Of a stretch of DNA of 64,000 nt, positions 22,380-34,400 are shown piece by piece. This DNA is from Eunapius fragilis (Eukaryota > Porifera > Demospongiae > Spongillida > Spongillidae). The DNA is taken from assembly GCA_963681505.1 (NCBI GenBank), contig OY811974.1:11030461-11094460 (forward strand), read 5' to 3'. Numbering within the stretch: the first letter of the stretch is position 1; each line of letters opens with the position of its first letter. Position numbers and translations under genes: made by a program. Under the pieces are notes generated by a model. That model did no database searches, was not told the DNA's origin, and was given only the letters and a program-made list of their open reading frames with translations.

Positions 22380-23600
22380 TCAACAACATGGCTTTGATGT
22401 AACAGAAGACAGTGAAGGAACCGACCGTGAGAAGAATCAATGCAGCAGTGTGCAGCCTAGTGTGGAAGCAATAGCTCCATTACATTCTGATATTGCTATT
22501 GAGTAAAGAAGACCTTGCGGAGATTCAAGAAGAGGTGCCTCGATCAGAACCAGATGCTGCTGTTAAAGGATCGACCGAAGGCCTGGAGATCCACGATGAG
22601 GCCTTAGTGGCTGCAGAAACCAAAAGCATTGTCGAGGTAGTCGGTGTTGATATAGGAATCTTCATCAAGGGAGATGTGCCCACAAGGGAAGAAGTTGAAG
22701 AAGCTGTTAGAAGAGGTTCTGAAATGCTTCCGCTACGATTCTATATGACTTAGTTCTAACAGTGCGTTCCCTATGTTATAAACTGCCAAACGGAGAAGAC
22801 GTTCATTGTGATTGGCTAGTCTGCATGGAGCAAAAGCAAACAGGCATTATTTTGCTTTCCTTGTCGGCTCTTCACCCAGTCTTCCACTGTGAATCGCTCT
22901 TTACTAGATTTATCAACTGGCTATTCTGAGGATAACAAGTGGAAAAAGCTATACGTTACGATTCCCGAACATCATGCAAGAAAGCATGAACCATAAAGTA
23001 TGTTATGTTGCGTGGAGAAATCTCCAAAAGGTTATTGGATGCAGTGCCACAATTTCACTGCAGTTACACAGAAGTATCCAGAACGAAGCTGCAATATGAA
23101 AGCAACTGTTGCACAGATTATTTTGTTTCTTAGTGAAAGGGGGCCGGGTTGGCATTCAGAGGTGAATCTCAAAGGATTGGGGACCTAGTTGGTAAATTTC
23201 TAGGGATTCTTGATTTGATAAGTCATTATGACCAAATCTTAGGAGATCATTAAAGCAAAGTAATGGAGTCGCAACAGTCTCATCGGTGCTTACAACTTCA
23301 TTAATTGTCAGCCGAAATTCAAAACGAATTCATTGTTTGCTGTGCAAATCACGTGAAGCAAGTGATTTTAGTTGAAATAATAATAACCAAATACCATTCC
23401 ATAATAGTTGACGCTACTCCAGATTCCTCTCATGATGAGCAAACGGCTTTCATCCTTCGGTATGTACACTGCAAAGACAATGTCACTTACGAAGTTCAAG
23501 AGCGCTTTCTAGAATTTGTTGATTGTATAACCACAAAACTGGAGAAGCCATTGCGGAGTTAATACTGAGCTACTATCCCTGGAGTGTTTGCTGCTATCTC
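22380..23600 (+). pseudogene. hAT (ZMYM1-like, DUF4371) transposase pseudogene, N-terminal half
   Basis: In order: GIFIKGDVPTREEVEEAVRRG (about 22650-22715); KLPNGEDVHCDWLVCMEQKQ (about 22785-22840), the TTF-finger region; GLAFRGESQRIGD (about 23148-23185) with LISHYDQIL; and SIIVDATPDSSHDEQTAFIL (23400-23455) followed by EVQERFLEFVDC, all DUF4371 hallmarks. Several stops and frame changes interrupt it, and the C-terminal half is absent. It is unrelated in orientation to the 14-17 kb copy and is a third hAT relic in 10 kb. Confidence 0.75.
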
Positions 23601-23769
23601 CTGCTTAAGGAGTGAAACTGATGATCCGGAATCCAGCATTAATTCAACTGATTTTCCGCAAATGCTTCCTCTTACCGTTGCCATTTTGCTACTTACTGCT
23701 AAGCTGTTGATGGCGCTAGATGAACAGCAGCCATCACATCAACGGACCCCAAGAGAACACTAGCAGATA

Positions 23770-24016
23770 GAACCATGAGCGAGAAGTTTGATAGTCTCAC
23801 CGAACAGATAGCAGCTCTGTCAGCACAAGTACAACAATCTCGGTTTGCGAATCAGCGACATGCAATCGCGATATGACTAGCGTTATGACCAGCGTGAACC
23901 ACCTCGCTGTTTTAACTGCGGCAGGCGGGGCCAAATAGCACGCAATTGTTTTCAAACGCCAACGGGGTGCCTGCTCAGCGCAACAGGCATCCCACCAGAG
24001 AATAAGCCCTCCTGTT
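23770..24016 (+). pseudogene. retrotransposon gag fragment with zinc knuckle
   Basis: MSEKFDSLTEQIAALSAQVQ (a coiled-coil-like start at 23774) is followed, after a stop and frame changes, by CFNCGRRGQIARNC at about 23909-23950. This is a CCHC zinc knuckle whose His is replaced by Gln. The spacing fits an LTR-retrotransposon gag. No protease or RT follows. Confidence 0.6.
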
Positions 24017-24715
24017 AGGTATTTGACAATTTTTTTCAATTTATTTTTTCGCAATAAAATGAATACCACTGGAAAGAGCAAAATTTCTGCATTTCAACGA
24101 TATCTTACTTGTTCGATTATGTATCTCCATGCGAGTACCACGTATTTTTAAAGATCAAAATAAAAATTAAAATAAAAAAATTAACTAAATTAAAATAAAA
24201 AGATGGAAATAAAAATGTGCATGTACTTTGCACAGCTATACTGATCTTCTCAAGGATAGAGTAAAAGAAACAAATAGGTCCAAATCAATAGCAACAGGAC
24301 AATTATATATATATGTATACACCGATTTGAGACTCTTGCAGAAGAATATTTAAGTTCTGGGTAACGCCCATTGTTTTATTATACTGTACGAAGTGGACCT
24401 ACAGTGTAAGGGACAGAAATAACCTTGTGGCGGCTGGAGGATATTCATTATCGCTTAGGCCTTTTCCGGTAAGCTGACAGTCCGCGAGTTGATTAAATCG
24501 GTCAACCACGGCAACACTGCTGACATGTAGGCTATTCTAGATAGTTATATTCCTATACCTTATCAGTGCATACAACGCGGTGATTTAGGAGTGCGCTTGC
24601 ATGCAACACTCTAAATGTAGGGGTATGATCGCAGCATTGTATATGTGTTTATTAAATAGTTATGAGCTTATTAATTTTAAAAGCGTTCATTGTTTTTTTT
24701 TTTTTTTCTATATAG
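24017..24715. other. no gene recognised
   Basis: AT-rich sequence. A TTGACAATTTTTTTCAATT-type word at 24026 recurs near 24987, so 24.0-25.0 kb may be an eroded element with direct repeats. Confidence 0.35.
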
Positions 24716-24843
24716 GAGAAACGAAGACAGGAAAAACAAAGCCAGGAATAAGAAAAAAAATTCAGAAGGAAAAAAAAACGAAGTCACCAAAGAAACGGCT
24801 GAAGACAAACAAACCGACCAATGGCAAATTTTTGCTCCAATGA
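24716..24843 (+). CDS. possible terminal exon, lysine-rich tail
   Basis: A 15-base T run and CTATATAG make a strong acceptor-like site directly before a frame of about 42 residues rich in Lys and Thr (KSPKKRLKTNKPTNGK), ending in TGA. A basic tail like this could be a nuclear localisation segment. No partner exon is identified, and low complexity makes chance likely. Confidence 0.2.
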
Positions 24844-25004
24844 CCGATTAAGTTTTTCAATAATGCTATGCATACAATGTGCTGTGGTATTAGGCTTGCT
24901 TGTAGTTTATGGTCAGATTCTGTAGCTGATAAAAACTGACAGGACTCTTCGACAATGAAGTGTTAAACAACACTGTTATTGGTAGTTGACAATATTTTTC
25001 AAAT

Positions 25005-25404
25005 TCATTTTTTCGCTATCAATTGTATACTGCTGTGTACGGAATGAACTGAAAGTGAAAAGGTTAGATATGTGCAGGTATTTTGGGGATTATCAAATGG
25101 AAGTCCAAATGGCAAATTTAGATACAAAACAATATCATCCCAAGCTCTAGAAAGGTGCTTCTTCATATCCTTGACAATTTGAAGCAAGCAACGAATGGAA
25201 GCGCACAAAGCCTTTAGGTTGATATGCTCTGTTGCTAGTTTTTCAACTATCTTGGCTGTTTCATTTGGGTTGTCATTGGTTAATTTGTAGTTTATATACA
25301 AAACTAACCCATTCCTTAATACAGTAGCTGCAAGGGCACCATGCTCACTTAAATCATTTTTATATTCTTCAATGAGGCACTCTAGATCAAGAACAGTCTT
25401 CATT
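25005..25404 (-). CDS. unidentified exon, hypothetical protein
   Basis: A frame of about 130 residues opens right after a good minus-strand acceptor (TTGCTATTCAG at 25415-25405). It has ordinary protein composition: LECLIEEYKNDLSEHGALAA, then NGLVLYINYKLTNDNPNE, then a Leu/Ile-rich amphipathic stretch ending AWDDIVLYLNLPFGLPF. The upstream intron-like sequence is AT-rich. I do not recognise the family. It may be one exon of a host gene or of a transposon protein. The 3' end is either the TGA at 25005 or an unseen donor. Confidence 0.4.
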
Positions 25405-25448
25405 CTGAATAGCAACAAAGCAGATTGGAACGTTATTTTGTGCAACAA

Positions 25449-26559
25449 TGCGTATACATATAATTAAATATGAATAAAAGGCTTGATAATATCTCCGTGT
25501 GGGCACCATCTTATTAAAATTCTAAAACAATAAACATAGACTACTCTGTTAACACTTCAAGTGGATTTGGTTTACAACTATGTGCTTCAAAGAATAGGGG
25601 GTGTAATAAATAGAGTTGTCACAACTTAATAACAAAAATATGTGTTACAAAAAATAGCTACTTGGTTAAGCTTTTAGGATATAAAATATAAGCAAATCTA
25701 TTATGCTGAAGCATAAGAATAGTATTATTAAATAAAAAGATCTGTGTTTTCAAGCAGGCCGATACAAACGCCTGGACCATTAAAGCACCCTTTGGGCACC
25801 ATCCAAATCTCCTGAAATTCTATAGAGTAATTAACTTGAACCTATAGTAAATAAAAATTACTATTCTGTGATTGTGCATCAAAAGACAAAGTCAAGATTC
25901 ATTCGCAAAATTTTACTATAAATTGAATGCGCCTGATATTGTTGGATCGCGAAGTAGCTTGAATTTAGGCAATCGCACTGCATTCTACAACCAATTACCT
26001 TCCACGATCGAGCAATGAAGTCGGCTAAGCCACTTAAGTAACGGAGCAAGTTTCTACGCTTCTTTGTATACTTCTCAAAAATTCACAATTCCAGTCCAAT
26101 TTTTGACGTACTTTTGGATCAACTATTTACGGACCCGCGTACGTGATTTTGTCAACTACCTAACTGTAGGTAGTAGGGCCCGCCCGACTATGTACAGCAC
26201 GGGAAGGCTTCCTAATCCTTGTCTAGCCATGTACTATGCATATTGCAACTGTATGAATATAATTGCAGTTGCAAGGGCTGAGAACAGATGAAATGAAAAA
26301 AACTGCAACCATATCCTTTTCCCATATAGCTACTCCTTGTATGGTGGCAGCGGTGTAGCCTGTGGTAGGTCCTTCAACCTCGAAAGGAGGAGGAGATTAA
26401 GGTTCCTACCACCGCCATGCTGACCAAGCCATTGCTACCTGGAGTGCCATCGGGAAGGAGTCGCGGACATAGTCTAACGTCGAAGCAGGCACGGTCACCC
26501 GTGGGGCCCAGTAGTACCTGTCGCCAGGAGAACTATGTTGCCGCGAGGGAGAAGGACTC
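25449..26559. other. no gene recognised
   Basis: AT-rich to 26.0 kb, then more balanced. The 26330-26560 part is GC-richer and leads into the minisatellite. No exon supported. Confidence 0.4.
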
Positions 26560-26770
26560 CTGCCACCGGGGAGGAGAGAGTTCTATATCGCAGGGGATGA
26601 ACGGGTCTGAGGGAGCGTAGGCATAAAAGCCACGGTAATGGCCCCAGCTATGCTCGTCGCGACTGAGGGATTGTAGGCCACAGTTTGCCACGGTAATGGC
26701 CCCAGTCAGCAATCCTGCCACCGGGGAGGAGAGTCCTGCCACCGGGGAGGAGAGAGTCCTGCCACTTGCA
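26560..26770 (+). repeat. minisatellite TCCTGCCACCGGGGAGGAGAG
   Basis: Three full units (about 26558, 26717 and 26739) and partial ones, plus two copies of a CACGGTAATGGCCCCAG block (26633 and 26691). Non-coding. Confidence 0.55.
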
Positions 26771-26809
26771 AAGTTAGCAAATGCTCACGTTTTTTTATAC
26801 TGAGCGAAT

Positions 26810-27085
26810 ATTCAAGGAAATGCATTATATGAGTTATGCGTGCCTGGACTAATACTGTTAATTGGTAGTAATTACTTAGGTTCTGGAGAATTGTAAATTA
26901 CTATAGACGTCATGCACAATATTTTTATTACGCGTATTGATAATTCATGTCCGCAATTGCTGACCATGTCATATGGAGCACTATTGAGCTGAAAAATTTA
27001 CAATTATCCAGAACCCAAGTCAATAATTGCTACCAATTAACATTATTAGTCCAGGCACGCATAGCTCATATACATGCATTTCCCA
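26810..27085. repeat. inverted repeat (~90-bp arms)
   Basis: The left arm (about 26814-26905) and right arm (about 26995-27085) are reverse complements, sharing TGCGTGCCTGGACTAATA, GTTAATTGGTAG and TTCTGGA-AATTGTAAATT. The spacer is about 90 bp. Probably a MITE. Confidence 0.65.
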
Positions 27086-27162
27086 TTACAGTTTAGTACC
27101 AAAGACTCGGAGTAGAGCACTTAAACATAAATAGGATACAGGGACAAATAGCACATATTTTG

Positions 27163-27350
27163 TACAAGTAACCCTAAACATTCTCTACGAGAAAGTTGGT
27201 GGGATATAGGATTTGCAGGCAATTGGTGGTGTAAAAAGCAAGGAAACAAGGTCTTATCAGAAGGGAATAGTCCTATATTTAGCACAGAAACAATATATGC
27301 CTACAAACGTGCTATAAATATAGGACTATTGCATTTGTCTATACCCTATA
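27163..27350. mobile_element. fold-back MITE (family A), right arm truncated
   Basis: Starts ACAAGTAACCCTAAACATTC and carries GAGAAAGTTGGTGGGATATAGG, GGTGGTGTAAAAAGCAAGG and AGTCCTATATTTAGCAC. The returning arm (GTGCTATAAATATAGGACTATTGCA) stops near 27340. Confidence 0.65.
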
Positions 27351-28394
27351 TCTGTTGCAGCTTATTTGTGGAGCGAGCAAAGGACAGGTGTTGATTCAGA
27401 GTCGTGCAAGGACACTGGCTTTGACCCCCACCTCTAGCCAGAAGACAGGGGCTTTCAGCATACCCTATGATACCGTGAGGATTTTGGAACAAGGTGGGGC
27501 GACTGTGTGTGTGTTGTGTACAAAGTTGACTTCCTGATGCGCCTCACACAAAAAGTTATCTTGCAATGAACTAGCCTCAGTTCAGACCAGCAACTGGCTT
27601 GCATTCTTCTTGAAACAGAAATGTGAGCAACTTAATAAAAAACTATCGACAACTTTATCTAATTTTCCACTTCTCTCTTATCTCTTATCTCTTTCACCTG
27701 TTTTCTTGCTAGTCACTGTGGCCTATGCCTGCTTCAAACAATCTTACTCTGGATGAAGGCCTGGCATGTCACCTCCTGTTGATGAACATGGTCATCTCCC
27801 ATACTCCCCCCAAGACAATGCAGTGCTATCAAACCTGACTCTCAGAGAGGCCAGGGGGATGGAGAGAAGGAACAAGCCAATGACAAACAGCGCTCCTCCT
27901 AGTATAGCAAGAACTCTCCACTATACTCCCACACATTCTATACACACTCCTGCACATTCCTTCTGGAGGCGTGGTTTTCTGTCCTGTATACCATTCTGTC
28001 CTCCCCATAACCTCCTTCCGCTACTCCCTACCATCACTATCTCCTCCCTATTACCTCCTCCATCATGTCCTCCTCCCCATTACCTCATTTAGGACTCCAG
28101 AGTACTACAATGAGATCAAAATAGAGCTTCCTCCAAAGCTTACTCATAAGCACCACCTTCTCTTCAGAGATTAGTTGCCACAAACCCAAGGATCGAGAAC
28201 CAGCCAAGATGGATCCTGAGTTTGTGGGCTGTACGATACGTATACAGTTATACTTTGTACAGGTGTGCCATCTCTTGTATAGGCCCCCCCCCCCGTCACG
28301 TGTGTAAGCTCCTCCACATTCCCCCTTCCCACGTGTGTAAGCTTCTCCCCATTCCAATCTTTCGCCTTCCCTCGCTTTAGTCTTCAAGTCCACT
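27351..28394. other. no gene recognised
   Basis: A 60-residue frame at 27358-27537 opens after TTGCAG, but I cannot place it. C/T-rich repeats occur at 27990-28090, with paired CCCCCTTCCCACGTGTGTAAGCT words at about 28290-28345. Confidence 0.35.
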
Positions 28395-28870
28395 AACACA
28401 TATACACACATACACACATACATACATACATGCATACATGCATACATACATACATACATACATGCATGCATACATACATACATACATACATACATACATA
28501 CATACATACATACATACATACATGCATACATACATACATACATACATACATACATACATACATACATACATACATACATACATACATACATACATACATA
28601 CATACATACATACATACATGCATGCATGCATGCTGCATACATACATGCATGCATGCATGCATGCATGCATACATACATACATACATACATACATACATAC
28701 ATACATACATACATACATACATACATACATACATACATACATACATACATACATACATACATACATACATACATACATACATACATACATACATACATAC
28801 ATACATACATACATACATACATACATACATACATACATACATACATACATACATACATACATACATACAT

Positions 28871-28945
<75 letters not shown>

Positions 28946-29316
28946 TACATACATACATACATACATACATACATACATACATACATACATACATACATAC
29001 ATACATACATACATACATACATACATACATACATACATACATACATACATACATACATACATACATACATACATACATACATACATACATACATACATAC
29101 ATACATACATACATACATACATACATACATACATACATACATACATACATACATACATACATACATACATACATACATACATACATGCATACATGCATGC
29201 ATAATACATACATGCATGCATGCATTCATACATACATACATACATCATACATACATACATGCATACATCCATGCATCCATACATTCATACATGCATGCAT
29301 ATATACATACATTCAT
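28395..29316 (+). repeat. ~920-bp (CATA)n microsatellite with (CA)n core
   Basis: An almost pure tetranucleotide array from 28395. It is broken by GCAT-rich patches (about 28617-28670 and 29185-29225) and a dinucleotide CA core at about 28887-28941. Being free of stops in several frames, it yields long CMYV or IHTY frames that are not genes. Confidence 0.95.
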
Positions 29317-30299
29317 GATTGCTATTACCATGTAAAGGGTGTGTCTATAGGTAGGTGGTATAGGATTCAACATAGGCTGTCGGAGAGTTTCAGACCACTC
29401 TATATCACCCCATGCATCTTCACAGGTATGTGATGAGGTGTGTTCTTGGCCTTGGCATTTCACTTTGCACCGTTGTGTTATTTACATTATGTTGCTTCAT
29501 ATCTGCTTTCATAATATATGCTTTCATCTAATGCCCACCACCTCCAAGAGTCTGAATTAATGTCTAGAGCGCTACAAACAGGACCCAACATGTCACCTGC
29601 ATAAGTGAGCTGTGAAGGTGTGGATGTATCATGGCATTCAATGAGGCAGGTCCCAGATGCAGGTTACATCAACAGAAATTTACTTGCTGGGATCACAATA
29701 ACCCTTGGCCATGCATTACTGATGAACCCTACCTGTTGTGATAATGCAATCCTCATGAAGGAAGACTTGTTTATATTGTATACATTCTTACTCAGTCTTA
29801 CTCAGAGTGTATCGTTTTTATTTTATGACTCCTCATTGTATATTGTTCTTCTAATTATGGGCGCGAGGAATGATTTCACGCCACAAAGGAATGAAGTCAC
29901 CCCACGAAGAATTAAAATCACCCGCTAGAAAAGCTTTGAAATAATGGTGTGATATCGCCTCTTTTTAAGTGTGATTTCACCCGTTTATAGGTTTGGTGTG
30001 AAGGTCATACCTGATTTGGTGTGCCTATTGGCGTACTACGTTCACACCAATAAATAGGTGACCTTCACACTTTTGTATTTGCAGTGAAGCTATGCATACA
30101 CATGAGCATAAGTGCTTCAGGGAATATGTGGCGAGTTAATTCCTTCTTACTACGTGCATACAGATATCCATTTGCTTAATTGTCATTTACAACTGATGTT
30201 CAACCATTCTGCTACATAGGTCCATATATGGTGAAGAACTCAAGTTAGAACTTTAAAAATTCTACTTCAGAGTAACCGCTCTGTTAGGCCAACGTCGCC
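29317..30299. other. no gene; hairpin at 29996-30072
   Basis: GTGTGAAGGTCATACCTGATTTGG and its near reverse complement (CCTATTTATTGG-type arm ending GTGACCTTCACAC) form a stem at 29996-30072. TGATTTCACGCC/TGAAGTCACCCC/AAAATCACCC words recur just upstream. No exon supported. Confidence 0.4.
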
Positions 30300-30610
30300 A
30301 TTAAAAATCCTTAACGCTAAGTCGATGGGCGTGCATGCATACACCTGGCCAGGGTCACTTGCGCACCTGAATTGAGACATCTATGGCACGTAGTAGCGGG
30401 GTTGCGAAATAAAAGCCACTGGTGTTGGACAGGCTGGCGTATATACAAACTACCCTTTGTTGTAGAAACAACTTTCACACTAAGGGCCTGGAGCCGAGCG
30501 ACGGGACATTAATTGCTAAGGGTTTAATACCGTACAATAAAACATATGTCATGTCATGTGTGAACTCGCCAGTATATGCATGGGGTATAGTTAGCCCAGG
30601 GCTTGTTAAG
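30300..30610 (+). repeat. dispersed repeat family S, copy 1
   Basis: The blocks GTAGCGGGGTTGCGA, AAAGCCACTGGTGTTG, AACTACCCTTTGTTGTAGAAA, CCTGGAGCCGAGCGACGGGACAT and CATATGTCATGTCATG match, in reverse orientation, 62320-62620. Not coding. Confidence 0.6.
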
Positions 30611-31209
30611 GATGAATAGCAATTTGTGTGTAGCATGCGGTCTTCGAAACTCAGTTCAGTATGGAGGAATGTGATGCTTGGCTTCGACTCCCAGAGCTCA
30701 AATCAATAGATATCATGCCTCTTTTAAATTAGATCCTTTAGAATGCATGGGGGAAGTGCATAACACATGCACAATATATATCCCACTATAATTACAAGGC
30801 TTGCTCAAAAGTATCTGGATATTCCTGCATCATCCACCCCTTTAGAAAGTGTGTTGTCAATATAAAAGATCCAGGCATTGCAGGCAAGCGATGGGCCTAC
30901 TTCCCCAATAGAGGCATCAGTTCTCCTATAGAAGGAGATATGCTTTGAAAGAAATAAGTCAATGGCATTGAGCAGTATACAGATGTGCCACTTGTTCAAT
31001 GTCCTCTCCATCCCTTCCCTACCTCCTCTCTCCTCCCCATCCCTTCCCTACCTCCTCTCTCTTCCCCATCCCTAACTGACTCTCAGCGTGTTAAGTGCTA
31101 TACCAACATCTTGTATAAGAAAATCTGCATTCACACAAGCACTGTACATGATGCAAAGTTACATGAACTTGAACTTAGGGTTGGTGTTCCCACAATAGAA
31201 AAGTGTACT
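30611..31209. other. no gene recognised
   Basis: Contains a duplicated CTCTCC/CCCATCCCTTCCCTACCTCC block at 31005-31070. It is the genomic flank of the LTR element. Confidence 0.4.
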
Positions 31210-31214
31210 ATAAT

Positions 31215-31437
31215 TGTCGTGTTCTTACAGAAACAGGATCTCACAAAATAGAAATAGGTTGGCGAATCACACTTAATCACGTCTCTACAATTACAACAAA
31301 ACTTTATTACACCGCCAAAATCGATCAACCACAATTCTGTATACACGAGGAGACCCCCCACAAAGCGCATGCGTGAATCCTCTAATTAGTGCACATGAGG
31401 GGGGGGGTTGAATATTCAGTACATGCTCGCCACAACA
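31215..31437 (-). repeat. 3' LTR (223 bp)
   Basis: On the minus strand it runs TGTTGTGGCG...AACACGACA. An AATAAA signal is at 31303-31308 (minus). Identical to the 5' LTR except for the poly-G run near 31399-31407. Confidence 0.95.
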
Positions 31438-31447
31438 CCTCCCTGCC
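31438..31447 (-). promoter_or_regulatory. polypurine tract of LTR element
   Basis: GGCAGGGAGG on the minus strand lies directly before the 3' LTR. It is the expected plus-strand priming site and sits 18 bp after the gag-pol stop. Confidence 0.75.
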
Positions 31448-31464
31448 AGCCTTGAGGTTCCTTT

Positions 31465-34400
31465 TCACAAGGCGGAAAACTTGGGATTCTTGGGCCTGGA
31501 TGATCGTCGAGGATGGTGTGGGCCATACTCATTCCCTGTGGGGAGACGAGGATTACGGGCCTTCCTAACAGGAGGGGCCACTGGAACTAGTGTTGTAGAT
31601 GCTTGTGCCATTTCCATTCCTGGAGTATCTTCCAATAGGGGTGATGCCGTCAGGACCGACAAATCTGGAGCTGATGCTTGAATTGGCATCTCACCAGGGT
31701 CCGTATCATCCTGGTCCACATAGCGAGGACGCAGCTGCTCAATGTGGCGACGCCATGTGCCACCTCTTGGGACCACACGTACACTGACACTGCGTGTGCC
31801 AAACTTCTTTGTTACCACTGCCGGCACCCATCTAGGATCCTTATCACGCCTCGGGCCACAGTAGAGCGCATAGCAAGGTGAGCCCACAGAGTAGATAGGA
31901 GTCACTCGAGTAGCAAGCTCCTGTTCCTGAGATTTTGTTGCTTCTCGGGCCTGCATGCCTTGTGCTAGGTGTGGTGGGGAAGGAAGTAACACATCAATCT
32001 TCGTCCTCATCTGCCGACCATTAAGGAGTTCACTTGGTGAGTAAGTGTCTGCCAGCGGTGTTCGGCGATACTGCATCAAGAACTCCTGAAGAGCTGCTCG
32101 TGGAGGAAGCGAGGACTTCGAGAGAGACTGCTTGAAAGTCTGCACCAGCCGTTCAGCCGCCCCATTGGTGGCTGGGTGGTAGGGAGCTCCAGTGAGGTGG
32201 ACGATTCCTCTCTCTCTACACCATGCCTGGAATTCCTCGGAAGAGAAGGAAGTGGCATTATCTGATACAATTGTGTGCGGATAGCCGAAATGAGCAAAAT
32301 CTTGCTCCAGCAGCTCTGTGGTGGCCTTAGTAGAAGTAGAAGTCGTCGGGTGAATGCATGGGTACTTAGAATAGGCGTCAATAAGTACCAACCAGTTCGA
32401 CCCCAAAAAGTTGATTGCATGATCCACATGCACTCTGCTCCACGGCTTCTCGGGCAGCATCCAGGGATGGTTGGCAGGCTTGGGCGGCTTGGCTTGGTGT
32501 TCTGCGCAGGCAGTACACCGGTGGCAAAGATCCACAATGGCTACATCTATTCTCGGCCAGTAGACTGCAGTGCGTGCAAGTTGCTTCATCCGCTGCATCC
32601 CAAAATGTCCCAAGTGAAGAAGCTGCAGTACCTGGGGCCTCAGGCTGTGAGGAATGACCAATCTGGAGCCGTACAGAAGGCACCCGTGAGCTGTTGACAG
32701 TGACACTGCCAACTTTCGGAAGTCCTCAATGTCGTCATCCTTTGATCCCTCTCTTCTATCCTTGGGTGGCCAACCTTCGCGTGTGAAGCGCATCACATTG
32801 GCAATGACTGGATCCTTGGCCGACTCCTTGGCCATTGTTCCCGGATCGGTGGGGTCCAGCTGCAGGCTGACAGTTTTGATGATGCAGACTGTGTCCACAT
32901 CTGCATTGTCTTCCTCCTCATCAAATCTGGCATCTGGTCCCACGGGGAGGCGGCTAAGAGCATCTGCATTGCTGTGGTCGCATGTTTTCCTGTACTCAAT
33001 GGTGTATTGGTACTGGCTAAGTGTCAGGGCCCATCGCGCAAGCCTGTTGGCCGCCAAAGCAGGAGTTGCCTTGGTTGGTCCGAATAACACCAGGAGAGGC
33101 TTGTGGTCCGTTACCAGAATAAATGAGCGACCATAGAGAAACTGGTGAAACTTGTTCAGGGCAAATACAATAGCCAGTGCTTCCTTTTGAATCTGGCTAT
33201 ATCGGCGTTGTGTGGTTGTGAGAGTCTTTGATGCATTGGCAATAGGACGTTCACTGCCATCTGGGTACCGATGAAAAAGGACTGCTCCTAAACCCACCTC
33301 CGAGGCATCGCAAGAAATCCCGACTGGGAGAGATGGATCAAAGTGGACAAGGACGTTGTCTGCACAGAGTAGATTCTTGAGCTTCTGAAAAGCAGCTTGC
33401 TCTTCTGCACCCCAGATCCATGTTGTGTCCTTCTTGGTCAAACGGTGAAGTGGTTCTGTTAACGTGGCCAGGTTAGGAAGAAACTTGCTGTAAAACTGAA
33501 CCGATCCTAGGAATGATCGTAGACCAGAGACATTCTCTGGAGCTGGCATTTGCATGACATCATTCACCTTTGGACCTTTTGCAATCCCCTGACTCGACAG
33601 GATGTGACCCAGGTACTCCACAGAAGGCTGTGCGAAAATACACTTCTCCAAACGACAGCGAAGACCCTTGCTTTCTAACCGATGGAGAAGAGCACGGAGG
33701 TTCTGGAGGTGTTCAGAGGCAGTGGTACCACTGACCAAGATGTCATCTATGTAGACTGCCACCCCTCTAAGATCGCTGGTCAGCTGATCCATTATTTCCT
33801 GAAAATAGCCTGGGGCTGAGGTAATGCCGAATGGAAGTCGCATTTGAAGGAGTACTCCTCGGTGGGTGCTGAGAGCCAAACGCTTTTGACTATCGGGAGC
33901 CAGCATGATCTGGTTATAGGCATCGGCCAAGTCAATCTTGGTGAAACCATACCCCCCACCCAACTTCCGCATGAGATCTTCAGGAAGTGGCATAGGGTGA
34001 CGATGAGGTTCCAGCTGATGGTTAACTGTAACGGAGTAGTCCCCGCAGACCCGAAGTTTGGCGGGTTTTCCAGGAAGTGCGGCCTTACGAATAGGGACGA
34101 CAGGAGTCCCATGGGCACTGAATTGCGTAGGTTGCCACACCCCTGCAGCAATGCCAGCATCATAGGCCAAACAGAGTTCATCCTGGATAGCAAAGGGGAC
34201 TACTCGAGGCCTGCAAAAGACTGGTTGTGCCTCTGGCTTGAATTTTACCTCCAGCTGAAAATCTTTCAAACAACCCAGCTCAGGTTTGAAGAGATCTGGA
34301 AACTCTTGGCAGAGTTGCCTGCATGAATCTTGCAGAACTAAGTCAGGCTTCAATCCATCGAAGATTGGTAACACTAGGGAAGAATGAGGCTTTCCCGCAG

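Noticed and set aside
28085..29433. Open frames of 190-400 codons reading CMYV or IHTY repeats on both strands
   Set aside because: They are the translation of a stop-free CATA microsatellite, not genes.
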